Shown: positions 50,772 to 60,008, numbered from the stretch's first letter. The stretch: 64,000 nt of DNA from Agromyces cavernae (GCF_021044935.1 NZ_JAJNMP010000003.1:558001-622000); one strand, 5' to 3'. Numbers and translations: made by a program. Notes: generated by a model not told the origin, from the letters alone.

Positions 50772-51859
50772 GCGGTCTTCTCCTTCTGGTTCACGGATGT
50801 CTCTCCGTGCACGGTCGTCTCCACTCCGCCGTCGGCGGCACTGCGCAGCATGGCGTCGATCAGCTCCACCGAGCGTGCCGCGACGACGGCATCCGAGTTG
50901 TTCTCGGTGCTCGCCCCCGCGATGAGGTCGATGAATCGGTTGGGCGGCACGATGCACTCGTACGCGCCCGCACCCGGTTCGATGTCGAGGTCCCACCGGG
51001 TTCCGTCGTAGCGGTGCAGGCTGACGCGTTCGCGCTCGGTGTCGAGCAGCAGCACGCCCTCGGTTCCGAAGATGCGGATGTCGACCTGGTACGGGTTCCC
51101 GTCGGGCAGGGTCGCGGCACCCGAGAGCGAGCCGAGCGCACCGCCGTCGAAGGTGATCACGGCGGCGTCGAACAGGTCGACGGCCGCACCGCCGGTCGAG
51201 ACCTTCGCCATGACCGAGGACGCACGCAGTTCGCTCAGCCAGAACAGCAGCGCACTCGAGTGCGTGACCTGCCCGTGGGCGTAACCGCCGCCACGGGCGG
51301 GCGACTGCCACGTGCTCGGCTCGGGGCCGCTCGTCTTGGAGTCCCACAGTGAGCGGATGTGGTTGGTGTCGCCCGCGAAGAGCCCGCGTGTCGGCGATGC
51401 CATGTGGCAGAGCACGTGCTGGATCTCGCCGAGGTGGCCCGCGGCGACGAGCCGCTTCGCCTCGACGATGAACGGCTTGTAATTCCATCCGTAGGGCGCG
51501 AGGAAATGCACGCCGCGCTCGCGCACCCGGTCGGCGAGGTCCCAGCCCTGATCGGCATGGAGGGTGACGGGCTTCTCGACGAGCACGTGCAGGCCGCGGT
51601 CGATGGCGGCGACCGCCTGCGGGTGGTGCAGGTCGTGCGGCGTCGAGATGACGACGGCGTCGAGGTCCTGATCGAGCAGTTCGTCGTAGTCGGTCGTGGC
51701 CATGCCGAAGCCGAACTGCTCGCGCACCGCCTCGAGCTCGGGACCGATGCCGCAGACACCGACGAGATCGACGTCCTCGCGGGCGGCGAAGATCGGGAAG
51801 TGGTTGCTCGTCGCCCACCATCCGGCGCCGACGGCGCCGAGTCGCACGCGGCCGCTCAC
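50768..51859 (-). CDS. Gfo/Idh/MocA-family oxidoreductase
   Basis: 363 residues from a GTG that overlaps the hydrolase stop. The N-terminal NAD(P) fold is RLGAVGAGWWATSNHFPIF, followed by DAVVISTPHDLHHPQAV and the EKP motif in VLVEKPVTLHADQG. The C-terminal domain shows THSSALLFWLSELRASSV. Members oxidise hydroxyl groups of sugars, inositols or sugar acids. Here it could generate the keto or carboxyl function for the CoA branch. Confidence 0.9.
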   Translation of the reverse strand: MSGRVRLGAVGAGWWATSNHFPIFAAREDVDLVGVCGIGPELEAVREQFGFGMATTDYDELLDQDLDAVVISTPHDLHHPQAVAAIDRGLHVLVEKPVTLHADQGWDLADRVRERGVHFLAPYGWNYKPFIVEAKRLVAAGHLGEIQHVLCHMASPTRGLFAGDTNHIRSLWDSKTSGPEPSTWQSPARGGGYAHGQVTHSSALLFWLSELRASSVMAKVSTGGAAVDLFDAAVITFDGGALGSLSGAATLPDGNPYQVDIRIFGTEGVLLLDTERERVSLHRYDGTRWDLDIEPGAGAYECIVPPNRFIDLIAGASTENNSDAVVAARSVELIDAMLRSAADGGVETTVHGETSVNQKEKTA

Positions 51860-52818
51860 GCCGACCACCGCCACCGGCGGCGCCCCGCGGCATCCGTCTG
51901 CGAACCGACCAACCCTCGCTGCTCGAGCCGCTCGAGGTTGCCGGTGACCGGGAAGACCGCGTAGTCGAGCGCGTCGGGCGCCCACGGGCCCAACTCGGCT
52001 CCGGCCGAGCGGACGAGCTCGAGGGTCGTGGCCGCGGTGCCCGATTCCGACAGCACGCGTGAGAGAACCGCATCGAGGTGCTCGGTGTACTCCTCGCTCT
52101 CGTCGAGGAATCGGGCGACGCCGTCGCCCTCGTAGATCGGGTAGTGGGCGGTCAGCAGCACGTCGGCGTCGAGCGCGCGGAAGGCGCGCAGGCTCTGCAC
52201 GTAGGGCTCGACGTCGCGGTACGTCGGCGGGAACGCCGGCCGCCCGTCGGCGGTCATGACCGTCGTGCCCAGCGTGGCGTCGCCGATGATCAGTGCACGG
52301 TTGGCGCTGTCGTGCACTGCGACGTGCCCCGGGCTGTGCCCCGGAACATGCAGGACGCGCACCGAGCGTCCGCCGAGGTCGAACTCCTCGCCGCCCGTGA
52401 GGCGCCGATCGACCGCGACCAGATCGGAGACGCCGCGCAGGTACGCCGTCGTCTCGGGCGGGTCATCGAATCCGTCGGTGTCGCGGAACTCGCCGTAACG
52501 CACGTCGATGAGCCGCTCGACGCTCTCGACGAGCTCGGCATCGAGGTCGTGCGCGAGGATCTGCACGGTGGGGATGGCCGCCTTCAGCGCGCCGTTGCCC
52601 CCGGTGTGGTCGTAGTCGCAGTGCGTGTTGATCGCCCACCGCAACTTGTCGCGCGGGATGCCCGCTGCGTCGAGATACGGCAGCAGCGTGTCGGTGATGC
52701 TGTCGCGCACTCCCGTGTCGACGAGCAGCGCCGCGTCGTCGCCGACGAGCAGGTAGAGCGCGACGAAGCGCTCACCGAGCGGCGCCTGTACGCGATGAAG
52801 GCCGGGCCTGATCTCCAT
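51856..52818 (-). CDS. Metallo-beta-lactamase-fold hydrolase
   Basis: 320 residues, ATG at 52818. The metal motif is NTHCDYDHTGGNGA, an HxDxDH variant in which the second His of the usual HxHxDH is Asp. Further ligands are in HVPGHSPGHVAVHD, DATLG and TAHYPIYEG. The C-terminal 80 residues form a helical domain of the kind seen in lactonase and thioesterase-like members. In this operon it may be a lactonase or a thioesterase that releases the CoA product. The Gfo/Idh start overlaps its stop. Confidence 0.86.
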   Translation of the reverse strand: MEIRPGLHRVQAPLGERFVALYLLVGDDAALLVDTGVRDSITDTLLPYLDAAGIPRDKLRWAINTHCDYDHTGGNGALKAAIPTVQILAHDLDAELVESVERLIDVRYGEFRDTDGFDDPPETTAYLRGVSDLVAVDRRLTGGEEFDLGGRSVRVLHVPGHSPGHVAVHDSANRALIIGDATLGTTVMTADGRPAFPPTYRDVEPYVQSLRAFRALDADVLLTAHYPIYEGDGVARFLDESEEYTEHLDAVLSRVLSESGTAATTLELVRSAGAELGPWAPDALDYAVFPVTGNLERLEQRGLVGSQTDAAGRRRWRWSA

Positions 52819-52838
52819 GTCGGTTCGATCCCTCGCTC

Positions 52839-53990
52839 TCAGCGCTCGATGCCGTCGAGCACGACGCGCAGTCCTGCCCGGGTGGGCCGCATGTGGGGTC
52901 CGGCCGGGTTCGCCCATCCCTCGCCGTCGCGGGCACCCTCGATCGCGGCCTCATCGACGTGGATGCCGGCACCGGGCTCATCGCTCAGGAGGATGCCGCC
53001 ATCCGCGAACTCGTGGTCGACCGCCACCCCATGGGCGAAGTCGATCGACTGGACCTCGGTCGTCAGGTGGTTGGGCACGGCCGTCATGACATGCGCGACC
53101 GCCGGGTTGGCGTTGTAGCCGACCGGGCTGATCGGCAGATCGCGCGCCGCCGCGGCGAGCGCGAGCCGGTGCATGTGGCTGACGCCCCAGATCGCCCCGG
53201 CCTGCACGACGTCTGGCGCGCCGGCCTCGAAGAGCGGCCGGAACTGCTCGACACCGGTGAGGTTCTCGCCCGTCGCCACGGCCGCGCGGATCGCCGTGCT
53301 CAGGCGGGCATGCCCGACGGCGTCCCATCGTCGCAACGGCTCCTCCACCCAGAGCAGGTCGACCTTCTGCTCGAGCGCGCCGACGTAGCGCACCGCCTGC
53401 TTCACCTGCCACGATTCGTTGGCATCGAGCATGAGTCCGGGTCGCGACGTGTTGCGGCGCAGGGCGTCCGCGAGGATTCCCAGCCTCCGCAGGTCGGTGT
53501 CGACGTCGAGCCCGCCCTTGAGCTTGCCGGCGACGAACCCGCGCTCGGCGAACTCCGCGTAGAAGCTCGCCAGCTCGTCGTCGTCGAGCGCGATGTCGAG
53601 GCCGGAGGCGTATCCCGGGACGAAGCGGTCGCGCCCGCCGAGCAGTCGCCACAGCGGCTCGCCGGCGGCCTTGGCCTTGATGTCCCAGATCGCGGCGTCG
53701 AGCGTTGCCACTCCACCGTAGGTCGCGCCGGCGTGACCCGACTTGAACACCTGGGCGAGCATGCGGTCGAACAGTGCGGCGGCCCCGCGGGGATCCTCCC
53801 CGTCGAGAGCGGGGAAGAGGCGGGCGAGGTCGGCATGCGAGCCGAGACCGACCCCTTCGATACCGGCGTCGGTCTCGAGGATGACGATCGGAACGTCGGT
53901 GACGGCTTCGGTGATGTGGCCGTTGGCGTCGCCGATCGCGCGGCGCCAGTGCTGCTGGGCCGTGAGTGTGCGGTAACCGGTGATCTTCAT
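52839..53990 (-). CDS. Enolase-superfamily dehydratase/racemase (mandelate racemase group)
   Basis: 383 residues. The barrel carries the base motif FVAGKLKGGLDV (KxK), metal ligands in LMLDANESW, LLWVEEPLRRW and VATGENLTG, and the N-terminal capping domain is ILETDAGIEGVGLGSHADL. Acid-sugar dehydratases and muconate-type enzymes share this layout. L-fuconate dehydratases are usually longer (about 430-440), so this is more likely another acid-sugar dehydratase. It lies 13 bp after the importer permease gene and starts the enzyme part of the operon. Confidence 0.88.
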   Translation of the reverse strand: MKITGYRTLTAQQHWRRAIGDANGHITEAVTDVPIVILETDAGIEGVGLGSHADLARLFPALDGEDPRGAAALFDRMLAQVFKSGHAGATYGGVATLDAAIWDIKAKAAGEPLWRLLGGRDRFVPGYASGLDIALDDDELASFYAEFAERGFVAGKLKGGLDVDTDLRRLGILADALRRNTSRPGLMLDANESWQVKQAVRYVGALEQKVDLLWVEEPLRRWDAVGHARLSTAIRAAVATGENLTGVEQFRPLFEAGAPDVVQAGAIWGVSHMHRLALAAAARDLPISPVGYNANPAVAHVMTAVPNHLTTEVQSIDFAHGVAVDHEFADGGILLSDEPGAGIHVDEAAIEGARDGEGWANPAGPHMRPTRAGLRVVLDGIER

Positions 53991-54003
53991 GTCGTACTCG
54001 CAG

Positions 54004-54906
54004 TCATTCCTTGGTTCCGCCCGCGGTCATTCCCTCGACGAGGAAACGCTGCGCGAACAGGAAGATCAACAGGATCGGCGCGACGGAGAGCAGCGTCGCG
54101 AGCGCCAGGGTCGGCAGCTGGATGACGATGCTGCTCGCCGTCGTCGGGTTGAAGGCCGGGACGTTGGAGAGCAGGTTCGCCAACCCGACCTGCACGGGGA
54201 TCTTGTCTCCACCGACGACGAGGAACGGGAGGAAGTAGTTGTTCCAGTTGGCGACGAAGCTGAAGAAGCCGACCAGGGCGATGACGGGTGTCGCGAGCGG
54301 CATGGCCACCTGCGCGAACACCCGCAGCTCACCCGCGCCGTCGATGCGCGCGGCGTTCAGCAGGTCGCGCGACACCGCCGTCGAGAAGTAGATGTAGGTG
54401 AGGTAGACCCCGAACGGGAAGAACGAGAACGGCAGGATCACGGCGAGCGGGTTGCCGATGAGTCGTGCCGCGCTGAGCTCGAGGAAGATCGGCAGGACGA
54501 GCGCGGTGTTCGGGATGAGCATCACGATGAGCGTCGTCACGAGCAGGAGCCTGCGGCCCTTGAACTCGATGAGTGCGAGTGCGTACCCGGCCGGGATGCT
54601 CACGACGAGCGTGATGGCGAGCGCGGCGAACGAGTAGAGCGCCGAGTTGCCGATCCAGGTGGAGAACACTCCGCTGCCGAACGCGAACAGCTCGTTCCAG
54701 TTCGCGACGAGTTGGTCGAACGAACCGAAGCTGAACGGGCCGTCGAGCAGGAGCTGGGTGTTGGTCTTCGTCGGAGCCAGCAGCAGCCAGATGATCGGGA
54801 GGATGAAGAAGGCCGCGAAGACGAGCAGGATGATCGTCACGAGCGCACGCCCGATCCACTGTCCTGGGGTGAGTGCGCGTCGACGGCGCACGGCGAGATC
54901 AGTCAC
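54004..54906 (-). CDS. Carbohydrate ABC permease (MalG type)
   Basis: 300 residues, GTG start overlapping the partner permease by 8 bp. Six membrane helices, the coupling loop DLLNAARIDGAGELRVFAQ and the C-terminal FLVEGMTAGGTKE are standard for CUT1 MalG proteins. It works with the permease and lipoprotein encoded just upstream. No ATPase is in the operon. Confidence 0.93.
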   Translation of the reverse strand: MTDLAVRRRRALTPGQWIGRALVTIILLVFAAFFILPIIWLLLAPTKTNTQLLLDGPFSFGSFDQLVANWNELFAFGSGVFSTWIGNSALYSFAALAITLVVSIPAGYALALIEFKGRRLLLVTTLIVMLIPNTALVLPIFLELSAARLIGNPLAVILPFSFFPFGVYLTYIYFSTAVSRDLLNAARIDGAGELRVFAQVAMPLATPVIALVGFFSFVANWNNYFLPFLVVGGDKIPVQVGLANLLSNVPAFNPTTASSIVIQLPTLALATLLSVAPILLIFLFAQRFLVEGMTAGGTKE

Positions 54907-55843
54907 GTTCGAACAGCTTTCCGCGGAAGATGAAGACGGCCGACAGTCCGAGTGCGACGACCAGCAGGATGAGCGAGATCGCCGCGGATCCCGAGAAGTC
55001 GCCCTGCCGGAAGGCGTAGAGGTAGGCCAGCTGGTTGAGGGAGTAGTCCTCGGGCACGACGTTCTTGGTCGCCTGCGCGAGGATCTTCGGCTCGACGAAG
55101 AGCTGCGTGCCCGCAGCCAGGGACATGATGCCCATGTAGCTGATCCACTTGGTCAGCATCGGGAGCTGGATGTGCCAGGCCGTCTGGATCGCATTCGCGC
55201 CGTCGATGCGCGCGGCTTCCATGATGTCGGCGCTGATGTTGTTGAGCGCGCCGTACATGATGACGATCCATCCGCCGGCACCCGCCCAGAAGGCGATCAC
55301 CGTGAAGACGACGGGAAGGTTGTCGACCGCCACGACATTGACCAGCGACTCGTACCCCATGCCCTTGAGGAGCGCCGAGACCGGGCTCACCGTCGGGTCG
55401 AGGACGAACAGCCAGAGCAGCACGCTCGAGGCGCCGGCGATGGCGCCAGGGATGTAGAACAGGAACCGTGCCGTGTTGCCGAGCCACCGCACCCGGATGG
55501 CATGCACGACGATCGCGAGGATCACGACGAGCACGATGAGGCTGACGAGCCAGTACACGATGTAGAGCGCGACGTGCGCGACGGCCGGAAGGAACCGGTA
55601 GTCGTTGAACACGCGGACGAAGTTGTCGACGCCGACGAAGGCGCCGTTGCGAGTGAACGCGAGGTAGATGGCGTACAGCGTGGGGAGCAGGCCGAAGGCC
55701 AGCAACAGCAGCGTGTAACCGCTGACGAAGATGTAGCCGTACCGCGACTGTCCTGCGTTCACCCGGCTGGCGCGCCGGCGCCCCGGCCGACGTCGCCCGG
55801 TGGGGACGGCGTCGACCGGAGCGGGAGGAGCAGTGACGGTCAT
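54899..55843 (-). CDS. Carbohydrate ABC permease (MalF type)
   Basis: 314 residues. A basic Pro/Arg-rich N-terminus of about 35 residues precedes six membrane helices. The coupling loop is DIMEAARIDGANAIQTAWH. It starts 1 bp after the lipoprotein stop. It is the first permease of the importer that heads the 12-kb operon. Confidence 0.93.
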   Translation of the reverse strand: MTVTAPPAPVDAVPTGRRRPGRRRASRVNAGQSRYGYIFVSGYTLLLLAFGLLPTLYAIYLAFTRNGAFVGVDNFVRVFNDYRFLPAVAHVALYIVYWLVSLIVLVVILAIVVHAIRVRWLGNTARFLFYIPGAIAGASSVLLWLFVLDPTVSPVSALLKGMGYESLVNVVAVDNLPVVFTVIAFWAGAGGWIVIMYGALNNISADIMEAARIDGANAIQTAWHIQLPMLTKWISYMGIMSLAAGTQLFVEPKILAQATKNVVPEDYSLNQLAYLYAFRQGDFSGSAAISLILLVVALGLSAVFIFRGKLFERD

Positions 55844-55844
55844 G

Positions 55845-57215
55845 TCACTTCACCGTGTACCCATTGACGGTGGCCTCGTTCTCGAGCTCCTCCTGCCAAG
55901 CCGGCAGCAGGGACTCGACGGTCTCGCCCGCGGCGATGCCGGGGATGACGACCTTCGCCCACGCAGTCTCGGGGCTCCACGAGGTGACGTTCCAGCCATC
56001 CCAGACCTGAGCCGCGGCATCCGACATGACGGTCTTGAAGTCGTCGTTCACGAAGTAGGCCGCCTCGGCCTGCTTGTCGAGCCACTTCTCCGCCGCAGGC
56101 GTGTAGGCGGGGTATCCCGACGACGCCTCGACCTGGAACTCGTCGGCGCTCGTGACGAACTCGAGGAAGGTCTTGACGGCGTCGAGGTTCTTCGAGTGGC
56201 TGGAGGCGTACCACTGGCCGCCACCGACGTTGCCGGCTGCGACGTCGCCGCCTTCCCACGAGAGAGGCGGGGCGACACCGATCTGACCCGCCGGCGTGGC
56301 GAGCCCGCCCTGGAAGATGGCGCCGGTGTACCAGACCGGGCCCGGAACGCCGACGAGCTTGTCGGCGTACTTGGCTGCGAACTCGGCACTGAAGAAGCTG
56401 TCCTGCACGAGGGTGCCATTGGCGAGCATGCCGTCGATGATCTTCGAGATGCCCTCAGCGTTCGCGTCGCTCGTGTCGGAGTGGAAGACGGCAGTCTCGG
56501 GAGACTGGAAGACCGGAGACTCGGAACCGCCGTAGTAGACGTAGGTCATGAAGCTGTCGCCCATGCTGCCGAGGATGTACCCCGGGTGCTCGGCCGCGAG
56601 CTTGTCGCCCAGGGCGCCGTACTCCTCCCAGGTCGTCGGAACCTCGTAGCCGAACTGGTCGAGCAGCGTCTGGTTGTAGAAGAAGACGGTCTGGGCGAGG
56701 TCGTTGCGCAGGCCGTAGACCGTGCCATCGATCGTCGCGTAGTCGAGCGAGCCGGGCGCGAAGCCGTCGAGGAAGTCCTGGTCGAGGAAGCCCTTGTTGA
56801 GCGGCGCCGCGAAGCCCTGCTCACCGTTGAGGGTCTGCTTCGAGGCCCAGATCGCGTCGTTCTGCTGCGTGGAGAAGACGACGTCGGGCCAGCCCTCGCC
56901 GGCCTGGTCCATCAGGGTGATCTTGCTCTGGAACGATCCGCTGCCACCGGCGTTGCCGTCGTAGGTCTCGAGCTTGACCGGGATGTCGGGGTAGGCCTCC
57001 TGGAAGGCGGTGACCGCGGGCTCCCGCGACGCGTCGACCCAGACGGTGATCTCACTGTCGGGCACCTGCTCGGCTTCGGTGAAGCCGTACCTTCCCTCAC
57101 CGCCGCCGGACGCAGTGGGGGCGCACCCGCTGAGGACGAGCAGACCGGCGGCCGCTGCGGCCACCACGGTCATGAGCCGAGTGACTCGGCGTCGGGAGGA
57201 CGTTTGCTGTGACAT
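55845..57215 (-). CDS. Extracellular sugar-binding lipoprotein (CUT1)
   Basis: 456 residues from the ATG at 57215, with AGGAAG five bases upstream; upstream ATGs in frame lack this site. The N-terminus has RRR followed by a hydrophobic helix and the lipobox LSGC (Cys31). The mature part shows ITVWVDASREPAVTAFQEAY and TTWEEYGALGDKLAAEHPG, typical of family 1 binding proteins. First gene of the operon that continues to the CoA-transferase and aldehyde dehydrogenase genes. The ligand is probably a sugar or oligosaccharide. Confidence 0.93.
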   Translation of the reverse strand: MSQQTSSRRRVTRLMTVVAAAAAGLLVLSGCAPTASGGGEGRYGFTEAEQVPDSEITVWVDASREPAVTAFQEAYPDIPVKLETYDGNAGGSGSFQSKITLMDQAGEGWPDVVFSTQQNDAIWASKQTLNGEQGFAAPLNKGFLDQDFLDGFAPGSLDYATIDGTVYGLRNDLAQTVFFYNQTLLDQFGYEVPTTWEEYGALGDKLAAEHPGYILGSMGDSFMTYVYYGGSESPVFQSPETAVFHSDTSDANAEGISKIIDGMLANGTLVQDSFFSAEFAAKYADKLVGVPGPVWYTGAIFQGGLATPAGQIGVAPPLSWEGGDVAAGNVGGGQWYASSHSKNLDAVKTFLEFVTSADEFQVEASSGYPAYTPAAEKWLDKQAEAAYFVNDDFKTVMSDAAAQVWDGWNVTSWSPETAWAKVVIPGIAAGETVESLLPAWQEELENEATVNGYTVK

Positions 57216-57271
57216 GTCGCTTCCTGTTCTGGTCGGCGTCTCTGACGACACACCCTGAGTGGGATAGACTG

Positions 57272-57300
57272 ATTACATCATACGTCTTATCAAACTGCAA
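57272..57300 (-). promoter_or_regulatory. Promoter and candidate GntR operator of the 12-kb operon
   Basis: On the minus strand TTGCAG (57295-57300) and TGTAAT (57272-57277) are 17 nt apart. The spacer carries ATAAGACGTAT (57280-57290), which shares GACGTAT and its AT-rich flanks with the promoter at 61.4 kb. Binding of the divergent GntR protein in the spacer would block RNA polymerase. Confidence 0.6.
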
Positions 57301-57346
57301 GCGAAAGGTCATAGGTGTGACTAGCAACGGCCGATATGCTGTGGCC

Positions 57347-58099
57347 ATGTCAATCGAAGCGGTCAGTGCGGAACCGAGTTCCGCGTACCCGACGATCGCC
57401 GCGCGCGCCAAGGCGCCCCGCCTCGGTGTGACTGTCGTCGCCGACCTCGTGGATGCCATCGTGCGCGGAGATCTCCCTCCGGGAAGCTCACTTCCCCCCG
57501 AGGCCGTGCTGTGCGAGCAGTTCGGGGTGAGCCGCACGGTCATCCGGGAGTCGGTCAAGCGCATCGAGGAGAAGGGCCTCGTGACGGTGGCCCAGGGGCG
57601 CGGCACGCAGGTGCTGACCGCCGAATCGTGGAACATGGTCGACGCGACCGTGCTGTCCGCGCTCGTCGCCAACGATGCCACCCTCGGCATCCTCGACGAT
57701 CTCAGCGACGTGCGCGCATCGCTCGAGGGCGTCATCGCGCGCGATGCGGCCGGTCGCCGGACGCCCGAAGAGCTCGAGCGTCTGCGCGAGGCACTCGTCC
57801 TCATGCGCGACACGATCGAGGACGAGAAGAAATTCAGCGCCGCAGATGTGGTCTTCCACGCGACCGTCGGCGAGATGACCGCGAATCGGCTCGCCGTCAA
57901 TCTCGTCAACACGTTGTTCGGACAGGCGCGCGAAAGCGCCCGCTTCCACCTGCACAGCCAGCTCGACGTGACACTCGACGAGCACGAGCAGGTCTTCGCC
58001 GCCATCGAGGCCGGCGACCCCGACGCGGCGGAGCAGCGGATGCGCGCGCACATCCTCGACGCATGGGAGCGCCGGCGTCCGCCCAGCCCGCGGCGATAG
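57347..58099 (+). CDS. GntR-family regulator, FadR subfamily
   Basis: 250 residues from the ATG at 57347; a GTG at 57317 has a better ribosome site (AAAGG) and would add ten residues. The winged helix at about 30-95 has LPPEAVLCEQFGVSRTVIRE and GLVTVAQGRGTQVL. The FCD domain has FSAADVVFHATVGEMTANRL and FHLHSQLDVTLDEHEQVF. It is divergent from one importer operon and convergent with the other. A shared operator-like motif in both promoters suggests it regulates both. Confidence 0.92.
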   Translation: MSIEAVSAEPSSAYPTIAARAKAPRLGVTVVADLVDAIVRGDLPPGSSLPPEAVLCEQFGVSRTVIRESVKRIEEKGLVTVAQGRGTQVLTAESWNMVDATVLSALVANDATLGILDDLSDVRASLEGVIARDAAGRRTPEELERLREALVLMRDTIEDEKKFSAADVVFHATVGEMTANRLAVNLVNTLFGQARESARFHLHSQLDVTLDEHEQVFAAIEAGDPDAAEQRMRAHILDAWERRRPPSPRR

Positions 58100-58120
58100 C
58101 CACCCGCTCACTGCGGCGAT

Positions 58121-58139
58121 GGGGTGTCGAACTCACCCC
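58121..58139. terminator. Hairpin between convergent GntR and permease genes
   Basis: GGGGTG and CACCCC flank a 7-nt loop in the 33-bp gap, with the right arm entering the permease stop region. Probably a shared terminator; the stem is short. Confidence 0.4.
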
Positions 58140-58975
58140 TTGACGGCGCCCGCGGCGAGCCCCCCGAGGATGAATCGCTGCAGTGCGATGAAGATCACGA
58201 GGATCGGAGCCACCGCGAGCAGCAGGGTCGGGAACACGACCTCGTAGTTCGTCGAGTACGACGACACCGCGGCGTACACGCCGGTCGTGATGGTCTTCGC
58301 CTGGGAGCCCGGACCGAGGATGAGCTGCGGACTCACGAAGTCGTTCCACGCGCTCAAGGTGTTGAGGATGAACGCCGTCGCCACGATCGGCTTCATGAGC
58401 GGGAAGATGATCGTCCAGATCACGCGCAGCCGCCCGGCTCCGTCGATCGCCGCCGCCTCGTCGAGGGTGCGCGGCAACATGCGGATGTATCCGCTGAAGA
58501 TGAACAGCGTGAACGGGATCATCGAGGCCGACATGAACAGCACGAGCCCCGGGATGGTCCCCATGAGCCCGAGGGCCTTGAGCACGAAGATCGCCGGGAC
58601 GAGGATGATCTGCGCCGGAATGAACATGCCCGCGACGAAGAACATCAGGAGCGCGGCGAAGACGATGCCCGGCGTTCGCGCGATGACGTACGCCGCCGGG
58701 ATCGAGAAGCCGATCGCGACGAGGTTGCAGGCGACGACGAGGAAGATCGTGAACGCGTAGCCCTCGACCACGGGGAATTGCGTGCTGTTCCACGCCGCCT
58801 CGAGGTACTCGGTCGAGGCGGTGCCGAGATCGAGGCCGAGCGGCGACAGCAGAATCTCCTGCTGCGGCTTGAACGCGTTCACGATCATGATGTACATCGG
58901 CACGAGCATGGCGAGCGAGAGCACCGACAGGAATGCGATGCGAACGGTGTTCGTGATGCGATTGGTGCGTCTCAT
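58133..58975 (-). CDS. Carbohydrate ABC permease (MalG type)
   Basis: 280 residues, ATG overlapping the upstream permease stop (TGATG). Six helices, FMSASMIPFTLFIFSGYIRM, the coupling loop TLDEAAAIDGAGRLRVIW and the C-terminal FILGGLAAGAVKG. Second membrane subunit of the importer at 58-61 kb. Confidence 0.93.
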   Translation of the reverse strand: MRRTNRITNTVRIAFLSVLSLAMLVPMYIMIVNAFKPQQEILLSPLGLDLGTASTEYLEAAWNSTQFPVVEGYAFTIFLVVACNLVAIGFSIPAAYVIARTPGIVFAALLMFFVAGMFIPAQIILVPAIFVLKALGLMGTIPGLVLFMSASMIPFTLFIFSGYIRMLPRTLDEAAAIDGAGRLRVIWTIIFPLMKPIVATAFILNTLSAWNDFVSPQLILGPGSQAKTITTGVYAAVSSYSTNYEVVFPTLLLAVAPILVIFIALQRFILGGLAAGAVKG

Positions 58976-60006
58976 CAGGCGGCCTCCGCCCCTTCGTCGG
59001 CGCGGCGCCGCATGGTGATGATGGTGAACGAGAGGATGCCGGCCGCGACGATGAGCAGCACCGCCTGGGCGCACGCGAGGCCGACGCGGTTGTTCGCGAA
59101 CGAGACCGCGAGGATCTCGTAGGCCCACGTCTGCGTGGCGTCTCCCGGGCCGCCGTTCGTCAGGCCGAGGACGACGTCGTAGACCTTGAGGAGCGAGAGC
59201 ACCGACGTGATGATCGTGACGGTGACCGTCGGCGCGAGCGCCGGCCAGGTCACGTGCCGGAACACCTGCCAGCGGGTGGCGCCGTCGATGCGTGCGGCCT
59301 CCTGCAGCTCGGGCGAGACGGCCTGCAGGCCGGCGATGTACAGGATGAGCTGTACGCCGAACTGGGCCCAGACGATGACGCCGACGAGGGTGTACAGCGC
59401 CCAGTCGGGATCGGAGAGGAAGGGCAGGGTCGTGCCCTGCAACTGTGTCATGAGCGCGTTGATCGCGCCCTGCGGGCCGAGCAGCGCCTGCCAGAGGAAG
59501 CCGACGACGAGTGCCGAGAGGACGTGCGGGTAGAACATGATCGCGCGACCGACGCTGTTGAACTTCGAGGGCCGGTGCAGCAGCAGCGCGAGCCCGAGTG
59601 CTATGCCGTTCACGAGGAACGAGCCGAGCACCGCGATCACGACGGTGACCGTGATCGAGGAATGCATCTCACCGGCGGGATCCTCGAAGATGCGCAGGTA
59701 GTTGTCGAAGCCCACCCACTCGGGGCTCTGCGACGGGATGCCGTTGTACCTCGTGAACGAGTAGTAGACCGCGAATCCGACGGGGACGACCATGAGGCCG
59801 ACGTACACCACGAGGGCCGGAATGGTCAGCGCGCCGTCGAACAGGCGCTGGACGTCGATGCGGCGGCGCCTCGATGCCGACGGCGTGCGGCGGCCGGGCG
59901 CTCCCCGGCCGGTACCGCGGGACGCGGGGGCGTCCCCCGCGTCCGGGGTGGACACCCCGGACGACGAGGTGCGCCCCCGCGACAGCGTTGCATTGCTCGC
60001 CGACAT
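58975..60006 (-). CDS. Carbohydrate ABC permease (MalF type)
   Basis: 343 residues with a long Ser/Arg-rich cytoplasmic N-terminus (about 50 residues) before the first helix. The coupling loop is ELQEAARIDGATRWQVFRH, and GLTNGGPGDATQTWAYEI precedes the last helices. It starts 2 bp after the lipoprotein stop. Forms the channel with the permease downstream. Confidence 0.93.
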   Translation of the reverse strand: MSASNATLSRGRTSSSGVSTPDAGDAPASRGTGRGAPGRRTPSASRRRRIDVQRLFDGALTIPALVVYVGLMVVPVGFAVYYSFTRYNGIPSQSPEWVGFDNYLRIFEDPAGEMHSSITVTVVIAVLGSFLVNGIALGLALLLHRPSKFNSVGRAIMFYPHVLSALVVGFLWQALLGPQGAINALMTQLQGTTLPFLSDPDWALYTLVGVIVWAQFGVQLILYIAGLQAVSPELQEAARIDGATRWQVFRHVTWPALAPTVTVTIITSVLSLLKVYDVVLGLTNGGPGDATQTWAYEILAVSFANNRVGLACAQAVLLIVAAGILSFTIITMRRRADEGAEAA

Positions 60007-60008
60007 GA

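Noticed and set aside
49551..52073. An 840-codon minus-strand frame that would enlarge the CoA-transferase
   Set aside because: The CoA-transferase begins at the GTG at 50771 with a ribosome site; upstream codons are shadows of the Gfo/Idh gene.
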